DNA of 38,432 nt from Gaiellaceae bacterium (GCA_021323315.1 JAJTCQ010000011.1:1-38432), one strand, 5' to 3'. Shown: positions 23,774 through 31,992, numbered from the stretch's first letter. Notes: a model not told the origin generated them from the sequence alone. Translations and numbers: made by a program.

Positions 23774-24489
23774 CCGAAGACCTGGAAGAGGAGCAGTGTG
23801 ACGAGCGCGCCGAGAAGCGCCCCCGAGGCGACCTCGGAGGCGGCGTGCACGCCGGATTCCACGCGAGTCTGCGCCACGAGCAAGGCCATGATGAAGGTCA
23901 CGGACGAGATGAGGAAGCGCTGCGACGAGTCCTCGAGGATGAGCGTCACCGCCATCCAGCCGGCGAACGCGACCGCTGCGTGGCCCGAGGGCAGCCCGCC
24001 TCGAAGCGGCGTCCCGCGTCCGGTGTACGCCTTGACCGCGATCACGAGGATCACCGTCACCGCAAGCGCGACGAGCGTGAGCTCCGCGGGCGTGTCGGAC
24101 AGCCGTGTCAAGAACCGCGAGCTCCGCGTCGCGACCTCGCCCGAGAACACCAAGTAGCCGACTGCGAGTGCGTTCAGAGCTGCCACGAGCACCGCCCCGG
24201 CCGCGATGTCCTTGGCGATCTTCGCCATCGGGTCGAACGACGTCGAGGAGACGTCGACGGCCGCCTCGACGGCAGTGTTCACGAGCTCCGCGACGAGCAC
24301 GAACGTGATCGCGAGCAGGAGGACGGCCAGCTCGAGCTTCGTCGCGCCGAAGCCGATCGCCGCGACCAGCACCGCGATCGCGATCGCGAAGTGAATCCAG
24401 AGGTTGCGCTGCGTCCGGACGGCGTGAACGACGCCCTCGGCCGCGAAGTTGAAGCTCTGGAACAGCGACGGCGAGCGCTGGCGAGTCAT
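23770..24489 (-). CDS. DgkA-type lipid kinase fused to a PAP2-like phosphatase domain
   Basis: A 239-residue membrane protein from ATG 24489, which overlaps the ybeY stop as ATGA. Residues 1-115 are a diacylglycerol/undecaprenol kinase domain with the active-site motif AELVNTAVEAAVD (68-79) and three membrane helices. Residues 135-239 are PAP2-like, with GRGTPLRGGLPSGH (PSGH 167-170) and TRVESGVHAASEV (208-220). Compared with the PAP2 signature, the last Asp is Glu, Ser is Thr, and the RP after the lysine is TP, so phosphatase activity is less certain. Kinase and phosphatase on one chain could cycle undecaprenol and undecaprenyl phosphate for wall synthesis; this is inference. Confidence 0.85.
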   Translation of the reverse strand: MTRQRSPSLFQSFNFAAEGVVHAVRTQRNLWIHFAIAIAVLVAAIGFGATKLELAVLLLAITFVLVAELVNTAVEAAVDVSSTSFDPMAKIAKDIAAGAVLVAALNALAVGYLVFSGEVATRSSRFLTRLSDTPAELTLVALAVTVILVIAVKAYTGRGTPLRGGLPSGHAAVAFAGWMAVTLILEDSSQRFLISSVTFIMALLVAQTRVESGVHAASEVASGALLGALVTLLLFQVFG

Positions 24490-24866
24490 TGGGCGGCGTG
24501 TACCCGCTCGCGCTCGGCCATCTCGTCGCCGTGGTCGTACCCCAGGAGGTGGAGGAGGCCGTGCACGAGCGGCTCGCGCCAGGTCTCCCCGACGACCTCG
24601 GGGCAGAGCACCACGTCGCCGAGCGCGCGAGGCTCGCCCGTCGGAAGCTCGTCGAGGCCGTCGAGCGGGAACGAGAGCACGTCGGTCACCTCGTCGAACC
24701 CGAGGTGATCGCGCTTCAGAGCGCGCATCTCGTCGCTCCCGACCCACGCGATGCCGAGCTCCCCGTCGGTCACGCCTTCGGCGGCGAGGACAAACGACGC
24801 GAGCTGCTCCGCCGCCCGCACGTCCACCGCCAATCCACTCCGATTGTCCGTCTCGACGCTGATCAC
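24486..24866 (-). CDS. ybeY: Endoribonuclease YbeY (rRNA maturation factor)
   Basis: YbeY is a zinc endoribonuclease needed for 16S rRNA 3'-end maturation and ribosome quality control. The 126-residue protein carries the H-x3-H-x5-H zinc motif in HGLLHLLGYDHG (His102, His106, His112) and the conserved VTDVLSFPLD segment (60-69). Length is slightly short for the family. It overlaps phoH by 4 nt, the classic phoH-ybeY pairing. Confidence 0.95.
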   Translation of the reverse strand: MISVETDNRSGLAVDVRAAEQLASFVLAAEGVTDGELGIAWVGSDEMRALKRDHLGFDEVTDVLSFPLDGLDELPTGEPRALGDVVLCPEVVGETWREPLVHGLLHLLGYDHGDEMAERERVHAAQ

Positions 24867-25822
24867 CGGCGGCGCGCCGTGCCGGTCTCCTCGGCGTGGC
24901 GCTTGTACGCCTCGACGATCCGCTGCACGAGCTTGTGGCGCACGACGTCCTCGTTGCCGAACTCCACGAAGCCGATGCCGTCGATCCCCGCGAGGATCTC
25001 GCGCACCTGAATGAGACCCGACGCCTGCTCACGCGGCAGGTCGACCTGCGTCACGTCGCCGGTGACGACCATCTTCGAGCCGAACCCGAGTCGGGTGAGG
25101 AACATCTGCATCTGCTCCGGCGTCGTGTTCTGCGCCTCGTCGAGGACGACGAACGAGTCGTTGAGCGTCCGGCCGCGCATGAAGGCGAGCGGGGCGACCT
25201 CGATCGTGCCGCGCTCCATGTACCCCGCGAGCCGCTCGGCATCGAGCATGTCGTAGAGCGCGTCGTACAACGGGCGCAGATATGGATCGACCTTCGCGAG
25301 CATGTCGCCGGGCAGGAAGCCCAGCCGCTCGCCCGCCTCGACGGCGGGCCGCGTGAGGATCAGCCGGCCGACGGCACCTTCCGAGAGAGCGGAAACGGCG
25401 AGCGCCATCGCGAGGTACGTCTTCCCCGTTCCCGCCGGGCCGATCCCGAACGTCACGGTCGCACCGCGAATCGCGTCCACGTAGCGCTTCTGGTTCACGG
25501 TCTTCGGCGTGATGTTCTTTCCGCGGTGGCGCCAGACGACGTCGTCGAACACCTCGCGGACGTCCTCGGCCTGGTCGAGCGCAGCGAGAACCGTGCCCAC
25601 CGTGTCCGGCCCGATCTGGTGGCCTCCCTCGACCAGCTCGACGAGCTCGTCGACCACGGCGCGCGCGGCGACCACGTGCTCGTCGTCGCCGCCGAGCGTC
25701 AGGCGGTTGCCGCGCAGCGCGATCGTGCACTGGAGCCTCTCGCGCAGCGCGTCGAGGACGCCGTCCTCCACGCCGGCGAGCTCGGCCGCGACCTCGTTCG
25801 AGATGTCCAGTACCTGCTGCAT
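24863..25822 (-). CDS. PhoH-family ATPase (PhoH-like, YbeZ)
   Basis: A 319-residue P-loop ATPase that partners YbeY in many bacteria. Walker A is GPAGTGKT at 128-135, Walker B is VVLDEAQN near 230, and the family segments LTRPAVEAGERLGFLPGD and GDVTQVDLP are present. An N-terminal KH-like region (about 20-65) precedes the ATPase domain, as in YbeZ. A TACACT lies 7 nt before the ATG in the 21-nt gap after yqeY, so an internal leaderless promoter may start here and drive phoH, ybeY, dgk-PAP2, cdd and era. Confidence 0.94.
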   Translation of the reverse strand: MQQVLDISNEVAAELAGVEDGVLDALRERLQCTIALRGNRLTLGGDDEHVVAARAVVDELVELVEGGHQIGPDTVGTVLAALDQAEDVREVFDDVVWRHRGKNITPKTVNQKRYVDAIRGATVTFGIGPAGTGKTYLAMALAVSALSEGAVGRLILTRPAVEAGERLGFLPGDMLAKVDPYLRPLYDALYDMLDAERLAGYMERGTIEVAPLAFMRGRTLNDSFVVLDEAQNTTPEQMQMFLTRLGFGSKMVVTGDVTQVDLPREQASGLIQVREILAGIDGIGFVEFGNEDVVRHKLVQRIVEAYKRHAEETGTARRR

Positions 25823-25829
25823 CCGACCC

Positions 25830-25835
25830 AGTGTA
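25830..25835 (-). promoter_or_regulatory. Putative -10 box of phoH
   Basis: Minus-strand TACACT, 7 nt before the phoH ATG, within the 21-nt gap to the yqeY stop. No convincing -35 is seen. Confidence 0.4.
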
Positions 25836-25843
25836 GGGCGGCG

Positions 25844-26287
25844 CTAGGCGAGCTTTTCCTTCACGAGCTGGGAGACCGTCGACCCGTCCGCGCGCCCCGA
25901 GACCTGGTGCATCACGCCCGCCATGACGCGCCCCATGTCGCGAATGCTGGTCGCCTCGACCTGGGAGATGACGTCGTCGATGATCTCTTCGATCTCCTCC
26001 TCCGACATCGGCTCGGGCATGAACTCCTCGAGGATCTCGAGCTCGTACTCCTCGTCGTCGGCCTGCTCCTCGCGGCCCGCGGTGCGGAACGCCTCGGCTG
26101 CCTCCGCTCGCCGCTTGCGCTCGCGTTGCAGGACTTGCAGCTCCTCGTCATCGGAGAGCTCGCGCTGGAGCTCTTTCTTCGCAGCCTGCAGAGCGTTCAG
26201 GACGAGAGAGAGCGCGTCGCGACGGTCCTCGTCGCGGGCGAGCCGGGCCGTCTTCAGCTCTTCCTCGATGCGCGCGATCAGGCTCAT
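25844..26287 (-). CDS. yqeY: GatB/YqeY domain protein
   Basis: A 147-residue protein with the YqeY fold: an N-terminal helical region (RIEEELKTARLARDEDRRDA), a long charged coiled segment, and the C-terminal tail-like domain (ATSIRDMGRVMAGVMHQVSG then GSTVSQLVKEKL) that resembles the tRNA-binding end of GatB. Function in free-standing form is not established; tRNA binding is suspected. The ATG directly abuts the HIT stop (TAG-ATG, no gap). Confidence 0.9.
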   Translation of the reverse strand: MSLIARIEEELKTARLARDEDRRDALSLVLNALQAAKKELQRELSDDEELQVLQRERKRRAEAAEAFRTAGREEQADDEEYELEILEEFMPEPMSEEEIEEIIDDVISQVEATSIRDMGRVMAGVMHQVSGRADGSTVSQLVKEKLA

Positions 26288-26653
26288 CTAGGCCGTCTCC
26301 AACTCGAGCGCCCGGGACAGCTTCCCCACGTCGAAACGACCGCCGAGGACGTGCCAGTGGAGGTGGAATACCGTCTGACCGGCGCCCTCACCCACGTTGA
26401 CGAGCACCTTGTAGTCGTCGAGCCCTGCCGCCGACGCCGTGTCGGCGACGAAGCGGAGCATGCGGGCTGCCTCCTCGTCCGGGAAGGCGTCGATGTCGCG
26501 GAACGTATCGACGTGGCGCTGGGGCAGGACGAGCAGGTGCGTCTCGGCGATCGGGTTGATGTCGCGAATCGCGACGAAGCCGTCCGCGGCGCGCACGTGA
26601 TCGCCCTCGGTGACGAGCCGGCAGAACAGGCACCTCTCAGGCGGCGACGGCAA
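26288..26653 (-). CDS. HIT-family nucleotide-binding protein (HinT-like)
   Basis: A nucleoside phosphoramidase/hydrolase-type protein with the histidine triad HLHWH (His97, His99, His101) and the N-terminal zinc pair CLFC (Cys8, Cys11). No ATG or GTG precedes CLFC, so I take the TTG at 26653 (121 residues); the GTG farther in would remove the zinc pair. This start overlaps the mtaB end by 17 nt. INPIAETHLLVLPQRHV is the usual HinT core. Coupled to mtaB upstream and yqeY downstream. Confidence 0.88.
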   Translation of the reverse strand: MPSPPERCLFCRLVTEGDHVRAADGFVAIRDINPIAETHLLVLPQRHVDTFRDIDAFPDEEAARMLRFVADTASAAGLDDYKVLVNVGEGAGQTVFHLHWHVLGGRFDVGKLSRALELETA

Positions 26654-27830
26654 GGATGCCCTCCTCGGACACTCCGACAGCCCGCGCGTGCAGGAGTTGG
26701 CCGACCTCGCCCGCGACGAGCCATGGCGTGTAGTCGTCTCCGTACCCCCGACCCGGCCGGTCGAGGAGCACGCGATCCGTCGAGCCGATCCGCGACGCCC
26801 AGCGCCGCGACGAGAGCTCGTCCGAGAGCGCGCGCAGGCGGGCGCTCCGCTCCTTCTTCTCCGCGGCGGGCACGGTGTCGACTGCAGCAGTCGCGGTTCC
26901 GGGGCGCGGCGAGTACGGAAACGCATGGACCCGGGTGAGCCCCGCGTCGCGAACGACGTCGAGCGTGCGGCCGAACGCGGCCTCGTCCTCTTCGGGAAAG
27001 CCCACGATGACGTCCGCGGTGAGGTTGAAGTCGTCGAGCGGCTCCAGCTTCCCACGGTACTGCGCCGCGGAGTAGCGCCTGCGCATCGCGCGCAGAACGC
27101 CGTCGTCGCCCGACTGGAGCGGCACGTGGAGGTGAAGCGAAGCCGTCGTGGTCTCGCGCAGCGCGGCGACGAGATCGTCCGTGAGATGGTTCACCTCGAT
27201 GGACGAGAGTCGAAGGCGCTCGACGCCCGGCAGGGCACCCGCTTGGCGGACGAGCGTCGCCAGGGTGTAGCCCGCCTCGCGATCGCGGAAGCAGCCCAGG
27301 TTCACTCCCGTCAGCACGATCTCGCGATGGCCCTGGGCGACTCGGCGGGCTATCTCTCCGAGCACGGCCACCGCACGGCGGCTACGCGTGGCCCCGCGGA
27401 CGAGCGGAATGACGCAGAACGCGCACGAGAACGAGCAGCCGTCCTGGATCTTCACGAACGCGCGCGTTCGCTCCAGGCGTGACTCGGCGCTGACACAGCC
27501 GATCGCGCCGACGTCCCCGGCCACGGCCGCGGGGACGTCCTCGCTCGGCGAGGCGAGCACGCGGACGTTCGGCGCAACTGTCTCGAAGGCGCCGGCGAGA
27601 TTCGCGGCGCAGCCCGTCACGTACACGCGCCGGTGCGCACGCGCCGCGCGGGAGACGGCCTGCCGTGACTTCGAGACCGCTTCGTGCGTGACGCAGCACG
27701 TGTTCACGACAGCGACGTCGACGGCATCCGCAGCCTCGACGTGACCGTCGCGGAGCAGCCGCTCGCGCACGGCCTGCGCGTCCGCGTACGAGACCTTGCA
27801 TCCGAGAAAGCGCACCGAAAACGACGCCAT
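26637..27830 (-). CDS. mtaB: tRNA t6A37 methylthiotransferase MtaB
   Basis: A radical-SAM enzyme that adds a methylthio group to N6-threonylcarbamoyladenosine at position 37 of tRNAs reading ANN codons. The 397-residue protein from ATG 27830 has the N-terminal cluster cysteines Cys11 (GCKVSY), Cys45 (VNTCCVT) and Cys74 (VTGCAA), and the radical-SAM triad Cys132, Cys136 and Cys139 in DGCSFSCAFC. GCKVSY and the RGATRSR segment favour MtaB over MiaB. The C-terminal TRAM part is short. A TAAGCT hexamer 10 nt upstream and a palindrome at 27869-27883 suggest its own promoter. Confidence 0.93.
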   Translation of the reverse strand: MASFSVRFLGCKVSYADAQAVRERLLRDGHVEAADAVDVAVVNTCCVTHEAVSKSRQAVSRAARAHRRVYVTGCAANLAGAFETVAPNVRVLASPSEDVPAAVAGDVGAIGCVSAESRLERTRAFVKIQDGCSFSCAFCVIPLVRGATRSRRAVAVLGEIARRVAQGHREIVLTGVNLGCFRDREAGYTLATLVRQAGALPGVERLRLSSIEVNHLTDDLVAALRETTTASLHLHVPLQSGDDGVLRAMRRRYSAAQYRGKLEPLDDFNLTADVIVGFPEEDEAAFGRTLDVVRDAGLTRVHAFPYSPRPGTATAAVDTVPAAEKKERSARLRALSDELSSRRWASRIGSTDRVLLDRPGRGYGDDYTPWLVAGEVGQLLHARAVGVSEEGILAVAA

Positions 27831-27840
27831 CGAGTCGCCT

Positions 27841-27846
27841 AGCTTA
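27841..27846 (-). promoter_or_regulatory. Putative -10 box of mtaB
   Basis: Minus-strand TAAGCT, 10 nt before the ATG, in the 49-nt gap after prmA. The same 10-nt spacing is seen at rpsA. Confidence 0.35.
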
Positions 27847-27868
27847 GTGCCCTGCGCCGCAAACCCTC

Positions 27869-27883
27869 GTGACACCGTGTCAC
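27869..27883. promoter_or_regulatory. Perfect palindrome upstream of mtaB (operator or short terminator)
   Basis: GTGACACCGTGTCAC, a 7-bp inverted repeat around a single central base. It overlaps the prmA stop codon and lies just upstream of the region where an mtaB -35 would be. It could be an operator, or a small hairpin (6-bp stem, 3-nt loop) at the prmA 3' end. Confidence 0.4.
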
Positions 27884-28611
27884 TCGGCGCGCAGGACGTC
27901 CGCCGCCCAACCGTCGAGCACCATGCGGTCGATTCGAGCCCAGCCGCGTTTCCTGGGCGTCTCGGACTGCAGGTAGCCGGACGTCACGGCGATGCAAGAC
28001 GCCACGCGCTGGAGCAACCGCTCGACGATCGCAAGCTCGATGTTCGCGACGAGCACGTCCGCGCGGGGCAGCTCATCGAGGAGAACGTCGGCGCGAAACG
28101 CGTTCACCTCGACGCCGTTCGCGTTTGCGGTCTCGCGAGCGATCTCGATCGCGACTTCGTCGACGTCCACCGCGACCACCGGAGCGAAGCCGAGCCGTGC
28201 CGCCGCAACGGACAGGACACCGGAGCCGCAGCCGGCATCGAGCAGGCTGCCGCGATCGACGCGGGCGAGTAGCTCCACGCACGCCCGGGTCGTCGGATGT
28301 GCACCGGTTCCGAATGCGCGACCCGGGTCGACGACGACCGCAGGCCGGCCGGGAGGAGGCTCCATCCACGGCGGGCCGATCCAGAGGCCGCCCGCCGACA
28401 CGGGGCGATGGAATTCCTTCCAGCGATCCTCCCAGGCGGGCTCGACCCGTTCAGCCGACACGTCCGAGAATGCGCTGAAAACCTCGGCCTCGCCTTGCTC
28501 GTCCGTGAAGACAGTGAGCTCGGTGCAGTCGTCGGCGGCGCGCTCCTCGAGGCCGCCGGGAAAGCGTTCGAGCAGCCGCGCCGCCGCGATCTCCGCCTCC
28601 GCGGCGGGCAC
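27880..28611 (-). CDS. prmA: Ribosomal protein L11 methyltransferase
   Basis: Trimethylates lysines of ribosomal protein L11. The 243-residue frame has VVDPGRAFGTGAHPTTRACVE, the SAM loop LLDAGCGSGVLSVAAARLG and VANIE, which together are specific for PrmA. The start is uncertain. From GTG 28611 the protein begins PAAEAEIAAARL, but the open frame continues upstream through LRRVTVRV, which looks like a genuine PrmA N-terminus. The only candidate start covering it is CTG 28641, overlapping the dnaJ TGA as CTGA; ATG, GTG and TTG are absent. A full-length product would then be about 253 residues. Confidence 0.92.
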   Translation of the reverse strand: MPAAEAEIAAARLLERFPGGLEERAADDCTELTVFTDEQGEAEVFSAFSDVSAERVEPAWEDRWKEFHRPVSAGGLWIGPPWMEPPPGRPAVVVDPGRAFGTGAHPTTRACVELLARVDRGSLLDAGCGSGVLSVAAARLGFAPVVAVDVDEVAIEIARETANANGVEVNAFRADVLLDELPRADVLVANIELAIVERLLQRVASCIAVTSGYLQSETPRKRGWARIDRMVLDGWAADVLRAE

Positions 28612-28637
28612 ACGGACAGTGACGCGTCGGAGGTGGC

Positions 28638-29771
28638 TCAGCGCAGCGCGCTCTTGAGTCGGCCGAAGAAGCCTTCGTTCTCGTCGGGCTTCTGCACGTA
28701 CGCCTCGGGGCCGAGCGTGCGGTCGACGTTCTCGAGCAGACGACGCTGCTCGTCGTCGAGCGCCGTCGGTACGGCCACGTCGAGACGGACATGGAGGGAG
28801 CCGCGGCGCGACCCTCGCAGCGCTGGCATGCCCTCGCCTGCGAGAACCAGCACGTCTCCGGGCTGCGTGCCTGGTGGCACGGCGAGCTCGAGCTCGCCGG
28901 CGAGCGACGAGACGGTCGCGGTCGTCCCGAGCGCAGCCTCGGTCATGGTCAGCCGCAGCGCGGTGTGCAGCTCTTCGCCGTCGCGGACGAACCGCTCGTC
29001 GGGCTTCACCCGCACGACGACGAACGCGTTGCCACGCTCCGTGCTACGAAAGCCGGCGTGTCCCTCCCCGCGGACGCGGATCTGCTGTCCGTCGTGAATG
29101 CCGGCGGGAATGTCGACATCGAGCTCCCGTCGAACGAGGCGGCGGCCGTCACCGGAGCAGTCGGGGCACGGCTGCTCGAGCACCTCGCCCGAGCCTCCGC
29201 AATCCGGGCATGTCCGCTGCTGGACGAACTGACCGAAGAGGTTCTGCGACACGGTCCGGACCGCTCCGGCGCCGCCACACGTCGAGCACGCCCGCGACGA
29301 CGTGCCGGGATCGGCGCCGGACGCGTCGCATCGCTCGCACGGAACGGCGACCTCGACGGGCACGCGCGCGGCGATTCCCGTGAACGCCTCGTCGAGCTCG
29401 ATCTCGGCCACGGCCTGGATGTCGCCGCCCCGTGCCGAGCGGGCGCGCTGCCCCGCAGTGCCTCCGAGGTCGTCGCCGAAGAAGGTGGCGATGATGTCTG
29501 CGATCGAGCCGAAGTCCGTGAACGCCGGCTCGAACCCGCGGCCACGGAGCCCAGCCCGGCCGTAGCGGTCGTACAGGGCGCGACGCTCGGGGTCGGAGAG
29601 CACCTCGTAGGCCTCGGCAATCTCGCGGAACCGGAGCTCTGCGTCCGGCGCACCCGACACGTCGGGGTGCAACTCGCGCGCGAGCGATCGGAACGACTGC
29701 TTGATCTCGGCGTCGCTGGCGCCGCGTGCGACGCCGAGCAGCTCGTAGTAGTCGGTCTGTGTCTGGGACAT
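28638..29771 (-). CDS. dnaJ: Chaperone DnaJ
   Basis: Hsp40 co-chaperone that feeds substrates to DnaK and stimulates its ATPase. The 377-residue protein has a J domain with His35-Pro36-Asp37, a short Gly/Phe-like linker (GLRGRGFEPAF), four zinc-binding repeats (CERCDASG, CSTCGGAG, CPDCGGSG, CPDCSGDG) and C-terminal substrate-binding domains (IPAGIHDGQQIRVRGEGHAG). It is type I DnaJ. Its ATG overlaps the hrcA stop by one base, the common hrcA-dnaJ pair. dnaK and grpE are not in the window. Confidence 0.96.
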   Translation of the reverse strand: MSQTQTDYYELLGVARGASDAEIKQSFRSLARELHPDVSGAPDAELRFREIAEAYEVLSDPERRALYDRYGRAGLRGRGFEPAFTDFGSIADIIATFFGDDLGGTAGQRARSARGGDIQAVAEIELDEAFTGIAARVPVEVAVPCERCDASGADPGTSSRACSTCGGAGAVRTVSQNLFGQFVQQRTCPDCGGSGEVLEQPCPDCSGDGRRLVRRELDVDIPAGIHDGQQIRVRGEGHAGFRSTERGNAFVVVRVKPDERFVRDGEELHTALRLTMTEAALGTTATVSSLAGELELAVPPGTQPGDVLVLAGEGMPALRGSRRGSLHVRLDVAVPTALDDEQRRLLENVDRTLGPEAYVQKPDENEGFFGRLKSALR

Positions 29772-30799
29772 CAGACGTCTTCGTAGACATCCTCGACGAA
29801 GCGCGAGAGCTCGAACGCCGCGGCTCGGACCGTGCGAATCGCCTTCTCATAGTCCATGCGCAACGGGCCGACGAGACCGATCGCCCCGAGCGGCGTCGCG
29901 CGGATCCCGTACGTCGCCCCGACGAGCGAGACCGAGTGGAGCGGAGCGCCGGCGACGGCGGCCCCGACGTGAACGACCGGCCGCTGCGGCTCGAGCGCCT
30001 CGCTCACGAGCGCGAGCACGGCTGCGCGGCGCTCGAGCAGCTCGACGAGCCGCATCGTTGCCTCCACCTCCTCGGCCCGCGCGCCTTCGACGAGCCCCGC
30101 GGTGCCGCCCACGAAGACCTCGGGACCCGTCTCGGCGCCGACGTCGAGCAACGTCTGACCGATCAGCGCGAGAAACGCGCGCTCGCGCAGGCCGAGCTCC
30201 GGAGCTTCGAGCCTGCGACGAACGGTGCTCGAGCCGAGCCGCTGACCGACGAGCTGCTCCTCGAGGTACTCGCCCGCCCAGGCGACAAGCCCGGGGTCGA
30301 CCGGCTCGGCAAGCCGGAAGACGCGCTTCGTCACGCCTCCCGTCGAGGTGATCACGACGACCATGACGCTCGACGGCTGGAGGGTGAGCACCTCGACGTG
30401 TCGGACCGATGCAGTCTCGAGCGACGGCGCCGAGACGAGTGCGAGCAGCCGCGTCGCGTCCGAGAGCATGTCCGTCGTCGCCCGCAGCGCCTGCTCGATC
30501 TCGTCGCGCATCGAGCGAAGGTCGACGCCGAGCTCGTCCGGGCGCCCTTCGAGCCCCGCGACCAGCTCCTCGGCATAGACGCGATACCCACCCTCGGTCG
30601 GTGTCCGGCCCGCCGATGTGTGCGGATGGGTCAGGAGGCCGAGCGCCTCGAGCTCCGCGAGCTCGCCGCGAACCGTCGACGGTGAAACGTTCAATCCGGA
30701 ACGCTCGACGAGCGCGCGCGACCCCACCGGCTGGCCGGTTGCGACGTACTCCTCGATGACGCGTCGCAGGATCTCGCGCTTCCGTGCGGTGAGCTGCAT
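29771..30799 (-). CDS. hrcA: Heat-inducible transcription repressor HrcA
   Basis: HrcA represses chaperone operons by binding CIRCE (TTAGCACTC-N9-GAGTGCTAA). The 342-residue protein has the N-terminal winged helix (LTARKREILRRVIEEYVATG, VGSRALVERSGLNVSPSTVR, LTHPHTSAGRTPTEGGYRVY), a GAF-like middle and the C-terminal VGPLRMDYEKAIRTV segment, all typical. No CIRCE is visible in the 54 nt upstream, so autoregulation through it is not supported at this locus. A TACCAT lies 9 nt before the ATG. Confidence 0.95.
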   Translation of the reverse strand: MQLTARKREILRRVIEEYVATGQPVGSRALVERSGLNVSPSTVRGELAELEALGLLTHPHTSAGRTPTEGGYRVYAEELVAGLEGRPDELGVDLRSMRDEIEQALRATTDMLSDATRLLALVSAPSLETASVRHVEVLTLQPSSVMVVVITSTGGVTKRVFRLAEPVDPGLVAWAGEYLEEQLVGQRLGSSTVRRRLEAPELGLRERAFLALIGQTLLDVGAETGPEVFVGGTAGLVEGARAEEVEATMRLVELLERRAAVLALVSEALEPQRPVVHVGAAVAGAPLHSVSLVGATYGIRATPLGAIGLVGPLRMDYEKAIRTVRAAAFELSRFVEDVYEDV

Positions 30800-30808
30800 C
30801 CTCGTCCG

Positions 30809-30814
30809 ATGGTA
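30809..30814 (-). promoter_or_regulatory. Putative -10 box of hrcA
   Basis: Minus-strand TACCAT, 9 nt before the ATG, in the 54-nt gap behind hemW. The same hexamer appears before rpsT. I saw no CIRCE repeat here. Confidence 0.4.
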
Positions 30815-30853
30815 ACCGTGGCCTCCGCGGTCGCGACAGCGGGCGGCCGAGAG

Positions 30854-31990
30854 TCAGTCGGCGGCTTCGACGAGCAGCTCGGACGTGACGCCGCCGCCGA
30901 GGAAGCGGCCTCGGCGGGTGAGGCGTAGCTCGCCCCCCCGTCCGTTCCTCGCCAGCTCGACGAGGCCGAGCTCGACGAGGCGTCCGAGCGCGTCGTGGTC
31001 GAGCGCATCGGTTACGTCGCCGACCGCCATCGGCTCGTCGAGCCGGAGGCCGAGCATCAGCAGCTCGCGAGCATGGGTCGCCTCGTCGATCGGCTCGACC
31101 TCCCGCGAGGGCCGCTCGCCCGCGACGAGCGCGGCGACGTAGCGGGGGAGGCTTGGCAGATTCCTGCGCCGCTCGCGGAACACCGTCGACACGGCTCCGA
31201 TCCCGAGGCCGAGGTAGTCGTGGCCGCGCCAGTAGCCGAGGTTGTGTCGCGCGCGGAGATCTCGCCCGCCCGCCCGCTCGCCGCCGAGACAGAAGTTCGC
31301 GGTCTCGTACCAGCGGTAGCCGGCCCCGTTCAGCGTGTCGACGACCCGCTCGAAGTAGCCCTCCATCGCGTCAGCCTGGCGCGCGAGCTCCTCGCCGTGC
31401 GCGACGGTGAAGCGCGTACCCGGCTTCGCCTCGAGCTCGTAGCAGGAGAGATGCTGAGGGTCGAGCGCGAGCGCCTCCGCGAGGTCGGCGTCGAGGTCGG
31501 AGGCCCTCTGGCCGGGAATGCCGTAGACGAGGTCGAGTGAGATGTTGTCGAATCCGGCATCACGGAGAGTGTGTACGGCGCGGCGGACGTCGTCGGGCGA
31601 CGCCTGCCGCTCGAGTACCCCGAGCAGGCGGGGCTGGAAGGTTTGCGCGCCCAGCGAGACGCGGCTCACGCCCCTCGTGCGCAGAAGCTCGGCGAGCTCG
31701 GGCGTCACCGTCTCGGGATTCGCCTCGATCGTCACCTCTGCGGCAGCAGGGAGCGCGCCCAGGAGGCGCGCCAGCTCTCGCGCTTCGGTGAACGTCGGCG
31801 TACCACCACCGAGGAACACCGTCTCCACGTCGTCGGCCAGGACACCGCCCTCCAGCTCGAGCTCGGCCAGGAGCGCGTCGACGTACGCGCCGTGCTGTCC
31901 GCGCCGGCCGACGACCGTGACGAAGTCGCAGTACCCGCAGCGATGCGCACAGAACGGCAGGTGAACGTACAGATGCCGGACGTCGCCCAC
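30854..31990 (-). CDS. hemW: Radical-SAM heme chaperone HemW
   Basis: HemW binds heme and a 4Fe-4S cluster; it was long annotated as coproporphyrinogen III oxidase HemN. The 378-residue protein has the cluster motif CAHRCGYC (Cys14, Cys18, Cys21), FLGGGTPT, IEANPETV and SLGAQTF, then LVYGIPGQ and the C-terminal winged-helix part. The extra fourth Cys right after the CxxxCxxC of true HemN is not present (CDF), which favours HemW. It starts 2 nt after lepA. Confidence 0.93.
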   Translation of the reverse strand: MGDVRHLYVHLPFCAHRCGYCDFVTVVGRRGQHGAYVDALLAELELEGGVLADDVETVFLGGGTPTFTEARELARLLGALPAAAEVTIEANPETVTPELAELLRTRGVSRVSLGAQTFQPRLLGVLERQASPDDVRRAVHTLRDAGFDNISLDLVYGIPGQRASDLDADLAEALALDPQHLSCYELEAKPGTRFTVAHGEELARQADAMEGYFERVVDTLNGAGYRWYETANFCLGGERAGGRDLRARHNLGYWRGHDYLGLGIGAVSTVFRERRRNLPSLPRYVAALVAGERPSREVEPIDEATHARELLMLGLRLDEPMAVGDVTDALDHDALGRLVELGLVELARNGRGGELRLTRRGRFLGGGVTSELLVEAAD

Positions 31991-31992
31991 GC

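Noticed and set aside
30800-30853. CIRCE operator upstream of hrcA
   Set aside because: No pair resembling TTAGCACTC and GAGTGCTAA at 9-nt spacing is present.
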